DNA from: Verrucomicrobiota bacterium
GTDB taxonomy: Bacteria > Verrucomicrobiota > Verrucomicrobiia > Opitutales > UBA2995
Direction of reading: 5' to 3'
Assembly: GCA_027297085.1 (NCBI GenBank)
Contig: JAPUIL010000248.1
Location: 1 to 8,239, forward strand
DNA length: 8,239 bases
This document shows, in pieces, positions 5,254-8,239 of the stretch (position 1 is its first letter; each line of letters begins with the position of its first letter). The notes beneath the pieces were generated by a model. The model did not search any database. It was not told the DNA's origin and saw only the letters and a program-made list of their open reading frames with translations. The position numbers and the translations under genes were made by a program.

Positions 5254-7137
5254 ATGAAATTTGGACACCTTCTTTTTCCTGTATTTTTCTTTCTTATCCT
5301 TATCCTTGGCGCTGTATTGATCATGCGTACGGTAGAGGAACAGAATTACGCTGGCCCCAATCAGCCTGTCTACCTCGACTCTTCACAGCGTGCGGTAGAA
5401 GTAACCGCTGAGTCTGTGGCCTCCACGCGTGAAAAAGCCCATCAGGCCTTTATCCGCTTTTCCGATTCTTTGATGGAAAAAGATGCCCTGTCCTTTGAGG
5501 AAAAGGAAAACATGGGGCAAATACTTAAGCTGGGAGAGGCACATTGGAGTGAGGAGAACTGGGCGCCTGCCTTTTATGCATTCGAACGCGTGCTCAACGA
5601 TTTGAGTCCTCTCATTGATGAAGGTTTGGGTTTTGAAAAGGCGACAGAAATGGAGGCCCGATTCAGCGACATCTCCCAAAATATTACGAATGAAATTGTG
5701 CTGGTTGAATCTACTTACCTAGAAGCTATTAAAACTGCCAACCTGGGTTATAATGCCTTACAGGAAAGAGATTGGATCACCGCCATACAATCATTCGCCA
5801 AAGGAATAGATACTTTGCATTTGGTAAAAGCTCAGGCAGCGGAAATTGTGAATAGAAAATTAAATGATGCTTATACCGCTTTGGAAGCTGGAGAAGTACA
5901 AAACTCTACGGAGTTGTTTAATGAAGTGCTCACGGTTTATCCAGAAATGGAAGAAGCGATCAAAGGTTTGCAGTTAATAGAGAGTGATAACTCAAGACCG
6001 GAAATACCTCCTGCCTTGGAGGTCGAGGCAGGAGAGGAGTCGACTCAAGAATCTGATGAATTGGTGACCAATCTTCTCGTTCCAATAGAAACTTCTATTG
6101 AACTGGAAGAGTCTTCAAATCGAGATGTTGCCTTGGGCGACTGGCACTTCTCACGCCGTGAATTTAAAAAGAGCTTGTCTTTGTATATCGAAGTGCAGGC
6201 CAAGGAGCCCGGTACACCTGAGTTGGCGGAAAGAATCCTCCGTACCCGAAAAGCACTACAGGTAGAGGAAACGATTCGTTTGATGGACAAAGCTACTATC
6301 CTGACCGAGTTAGGGCAGTGGACAGGTGTCATAAAAACTTACCGGCAAATTCTGAATGTGGATCCGGTACACAAAATGGCTCGTCGGGGTTGGGAAGATG
6401 CTTTGGTGAGCTTTGTTGCACAAAAAGAGTCAGACCAGTATAAGGAACTCATCCGTCACCACTTAAATGCAAAGCAGTATGCTCATGCCAAAGAATTACT
6501 ATTTGAGGTGAGGAATATATTACATGATCGGACCAACTTGGATGAATTGCTTCTCCCACTGGAAAGAGAATTGGAAGACCAGCAGTTTCCGGTAAAAATC
6601 GTGCTCGAATCGGATGGCGAAACTTGGGTGACCATTCCTGGTAAAATGGCCCCTGAGCAATTTTTAGAAAAGGAGATTACTCTCTTCCCGGGTAAGTTAA
6701 GTATTCTCGGCTGGAAAAGAGGTCATAAGCACCATGCGGAATCGTTTGCATTCAGTACCTCCGATGCACCGGAATCCATTGAGGTCATTTGCAATGAAAA
6801 GATTGAAGTCGAAGAATATCGTACCTTGTCGTTAGTGGAGCGTATTCCCGCCGCATTAGACGCCATTGATGTTACGGATTTATTGACGGATTTGAGCAGT
6901 TTTTCGGCCTGGGTCCGTATGGGTAACACAAATGAGGGCCCCATAAGAAATGAGAGCCAATATGAGAAGTGGGAGGATTCGCTGTTTTCTAAACTTTATG
7001 CAGCTCTCAGCCAACAAGCTGATCAGGAATTCGAGATTGTCCACCTGGAGGCACGTGCCCACTTCATTCAAGTGCCTGACGGTCTAACACGTAAGGAGAC
7101 TATTGAATTAGGTCAGTATTTGATGAGCCGCCAGTAG
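5254..7137 (+). CDS. Membrane-anchored TPR protein with PEGA-like beta domain
   Basis: From ATG 5254 the product has 627 residues. MKFGHLL followed by a hydrophobic run (about 5-24) forms an uncleaved anchor or signal. The rest is probably outside the cytoplasm. TPR-like helical pairs occur near 100-114, 168-186, 206-235, 294-324, 347-376 and 404-419 (examples: AYTALEAGEVQNSTELFNEV, LTELGQWTGVIKTYRQILNV). An acidic, low-complexity linker at 245-290 splits them. Residues 445-517 look like a PEGA-type beta domain (EITLFPGKLSILGWKRGHKH, then IEVICNEKIE), a module seen at bacterial cell surfaces. The last 100 residues are unrecognised. The frame is open back to an ATG at 5119. That start would leave 18 bp to the divergent gene, add 45 residues ahead of the membrane segment and overlap its promoter, so I prefer 5254. 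A scaffolding role in the envelope is inference. Confidence 0.8.
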   Translation: MKFGHLLFPVFFFLILILGAVLIMRTVEEQNYAGPNQPVYLDSSQRAVEVTAESVASTREKAHQAFIRFSDSLMEKDALSFEEKENMGQILKLGEAHWSEENWAPAFYAFERVLNDLSPLIDEGLGFEKATEMEARFSDISQNITNEIVLVESTYLEAIKTANLGYNALQERDWITAIQSFAKGIDTLHLVKAQAAEIVNRKLNDAYTALEAGEVQNSTELFNEVLTVYPEMEEAIKGLQLIESDNSRPEIPPALEVEAGEESTQESDELVTNLLVPIETSIELEESSNRDVALGDWHFSRREFKKSLSLYIEVQAKEPGTPELAERILRTRKALQVEETIRLMDKATILTELGQWTGVIKTYRQILNVDPVHKMARRGWEDALVSFVAQKESDQYKELIRHHLNAKQYAHAKELLFEVRNILHDRTNLDELLLPLERELEDQQFPVKIVLESDGETWVTIPGKMAPEQFLEKEITLFPGKLSILGWKRGHKHHAESFAFSTSDAPESIEVICNEKIEVEEYRTLSLVERIPAALDAIDVTDLLTDLSSFSAWVRMGNTNEGPIRNESQYEKWEDSLFSKLYAALSQQADQEFEIVHLEARAHFIQVPDGLTRKETIELGQYLMSRQ

Positions 7138-7139
7138 CC

Positions 7140-7184
7140 GGTTATTGGTTAACCCGATTTTCTCACGGAGTTGCGAAATTCGGG
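7140..7184. terminator. Possible bidirectional terminator between convergent genes
   Basis: The 47-base gap between the TPR and metH stop codons holds cccga-ttt (7153-7160), which pairs with aaa-t-tcggg (7176-7184), with one base bulged and a 15-base loop. A competing small stem is ggtta/taacc (7140-7144 with 7150-7154). T-rich tracts are short on both sides. Placement between converging genes suggests termination of both. Confidence 0.4.
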
Positions 7185-8239
7185 CTAATATCCTAGGTTG
7201 GGTGACAGCCACTTCTCGGCTTCCTCGATGGAAATATCCTTACGTTTGCTATAATCCTTGATCTGATCCTTGGTGATCGGACCTACGTGGAAATAGCGAG
7301 AATCCGGATGAGCAAAGTAAAGTCCGGAAACTGAAGAAGGCGGGTTCATAGCAAAATTCTCAGTGAGCTGAATTCCGGTATGTTTCTCGGCATCCAGCAG
7401 TTTCCAAAGGGTATCTTTTTCTGTGTGATCCGGAGATGCCGGATATCCTGCAGCTGGACGAATTCCACGGTACTTTTCTTTAATCAGATCCACATGTTCC
7501 AGTGTTTCCGCGTGTCCATATCCCCAAAGGTCACGGACTTCCTTGTGAAGCTTTTCTGTTAGGGCTTCGGCAAACCGATCCCCAATGGCTTTAACCATGA
7601 TCGAGGAATAATCATCTCCTTTTTTCTCAAACCGTTTAGCGAACTTTTCCACTTCAAAGCCGGCTGTGGTGGCAAAGCCTCCGATATAGTCCGCTTTACC
7701 GCTGGTCTTGGGCGCAACAAAATCTGCCAGGCAATAGTCGGTGTCACCCTTTGCTTTCTTCTTTTGTTGCCGGAGGAAGTGGAGGGTATGCAAAACTTCG
7801 GACCGCGTTTCATCCGTGTAGATTTCCACATCATCTCCTACTGAATTCGCCGGAAAAAGACCATGGACGGTTCTGCAGACAAACGCTTCCTCTTCGATGA
7901 TTTGTTCTATCAGTTTTTGAGCATCTTTATAAATACTGCTGGCCTCTTCTCCGTACTTGGGATGCCAGAGTATTTTGGGATACACGCCTTTCAATTCCCA
8001 GGTCCAGAAGAAAGGAGACCAGTCAATATAGGGAACGATGTTTCCCAGCTTCACCAAGGCTTGTGCCTGAATTCCTGATACGGCCGGTTTCGGGATATCA
8101 ATCGAATCCCAATCCGTAACGTACGCCTTTGCTCTTGCATCGTTCAGGTTCAGCAATTCGGTGCTGGAAACACGTTGTGCAAATTTTTCACGAATGGTTG
8201 CTTGCGACTTTTTCAGGTTATCTACGTAGGCGCCCTTAC
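7185..8239 (-). CDS. metH: Cobalamin-dependent methionine synthase, C-terminal part (5' end outside window)
   Basis: MetH transfers a methyl group from methyltetrahydrofolate through cobalamin to homocysteine. Its C-terminal activation domain binds S-adenosylmethionine to remethylate oxidised cofactor. The window holds 350 codons, open to the right edge with no start. A TTG near 8156 lies within the gene and is not a start. Aligned from memory with E. coli MetH, the fragment is the end of the B12 domain and the whole activation domain. YIDWSPFF (70-77 of the fragment) carries the Asp equivalent to D946. GLFPANSVGDDVEIY (126-140) and YCLADFVAPKTSGKADYIG (168-186) are conserved family blocks. 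GIRPAAGYPASPDHTEK (258-274) includes the SAM-binding Arg, and RYFHV (314-318) gives the usual aromatic pair. It ends in EKWLSPNLGY, the usual C-terminus. There are no frameshifts. Full MetH is about 1,230 residues. Confidence 0.96.
   Translation of the reverse strand, partial: KGAYVDNLKKSQATIREKFAQRVSSTELLNLNDARAKAYVTDWDSIDIPKPAVSGIQAQALVKLGNIVPYIDWSPFFWTWELKGVYPKILWHPKYGEEASSIYKDAQKLIEQIIEEEAFVCRTVHGLFPANSVGDDVEIYTDETRSEVLHTLHFLRQQKKKAKGDTDYCLADFVAPKTSGKADYIGGFATTAGFEVEKFAKRFEKKGDDYSSIMVKAIGDRFAEALTEKLHKEVRDLWGYGHAETLEHVDLIKEKYRGIRPAAGYPASPDHTEKDTLWKLLDAEKHTGIQLTENFAMNPPSSVSGLYFAHPDSRYFHVGPITKDQIKDYSKRKDISIEEAEKWLSPNLGY

Noticed and set aside
7185..8156. metH fragment treated as a complete 323-residue gene starting at a TTG
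   Set aside because: The frame stays open to the right edge and the upstream codons continue the MetH sequence, so the gene is 5'-truncated by the window and does not start there.

Overview
The window reads as bacterial chromosome of about 45-50% G+C. Its four core genes are intact or run off the edge, and a gene-poor block of about 1.5 kb contains decayed mobile DNA. The organism may be in the Verrucomicrobiota (PVC group). That guess rests on my memory of an unusual HisI motif (N-C-E-Q-N) and of similar envelope TPR proteins there, plus the lack of clear Shine-Dalgarno sequences. It is inference, not proof.

Layout, left to right. Bases 1-322 are intergenic and rich in hairpins; they include a structured element (64-183) and a possible leftward terminator (201-223). 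Bases 323-2281 (minus) are a full-length AMP-forming acetyl-CoA synthetase (acs). Bases 2495-2570 (minus) are tRNA-Thr(CGT) with an encoded CCA end. Bases 2695-3102 (plus) are a stand-alone phosphoribosyl-AMP cyclohydrolase (hisI) with substituted metal-binding residues, closed by a good intrinsic terminator. Bases 3129-4638 hold no intact gene. This block contains a nested palindrome, the C-terminal scrap of a DDE-type transposase, several perfect inverted repeats, and a group II intron fragment with the frameshifted N-terminus of its intron-encoded protein. Bases 4639-5100 (minus) encode a 153-residue protein I do not recognise. It diverges from a membrane-anchored TPR protein with a PEGA-like beta domain (5254-7137, plus). 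Convergent with that gene, the C-terminal part of cobalamin-dependent methionine synthase (metH, minus) runs off the right edge.

Acting together: acs (acetate activation), hisI (histidine synthesis), metH (methionine and one-carbon metabolism) and the tRNA gene are independent housekeeping units, not an operon. The only pair that may be functionally linked is the divergent 153-aa gene and TPR gene, which share a control region of about 150 bp if the later TPR start is used.

I did not find a convincing new multi-gene system. The most useful leads are the HisI metal-site substitutions, the group II intron remnant, the structured left-edge element, the 17-bp inverted repeat at 3546-3611, and the uncharacterised TPR/153-aa divergent pair.
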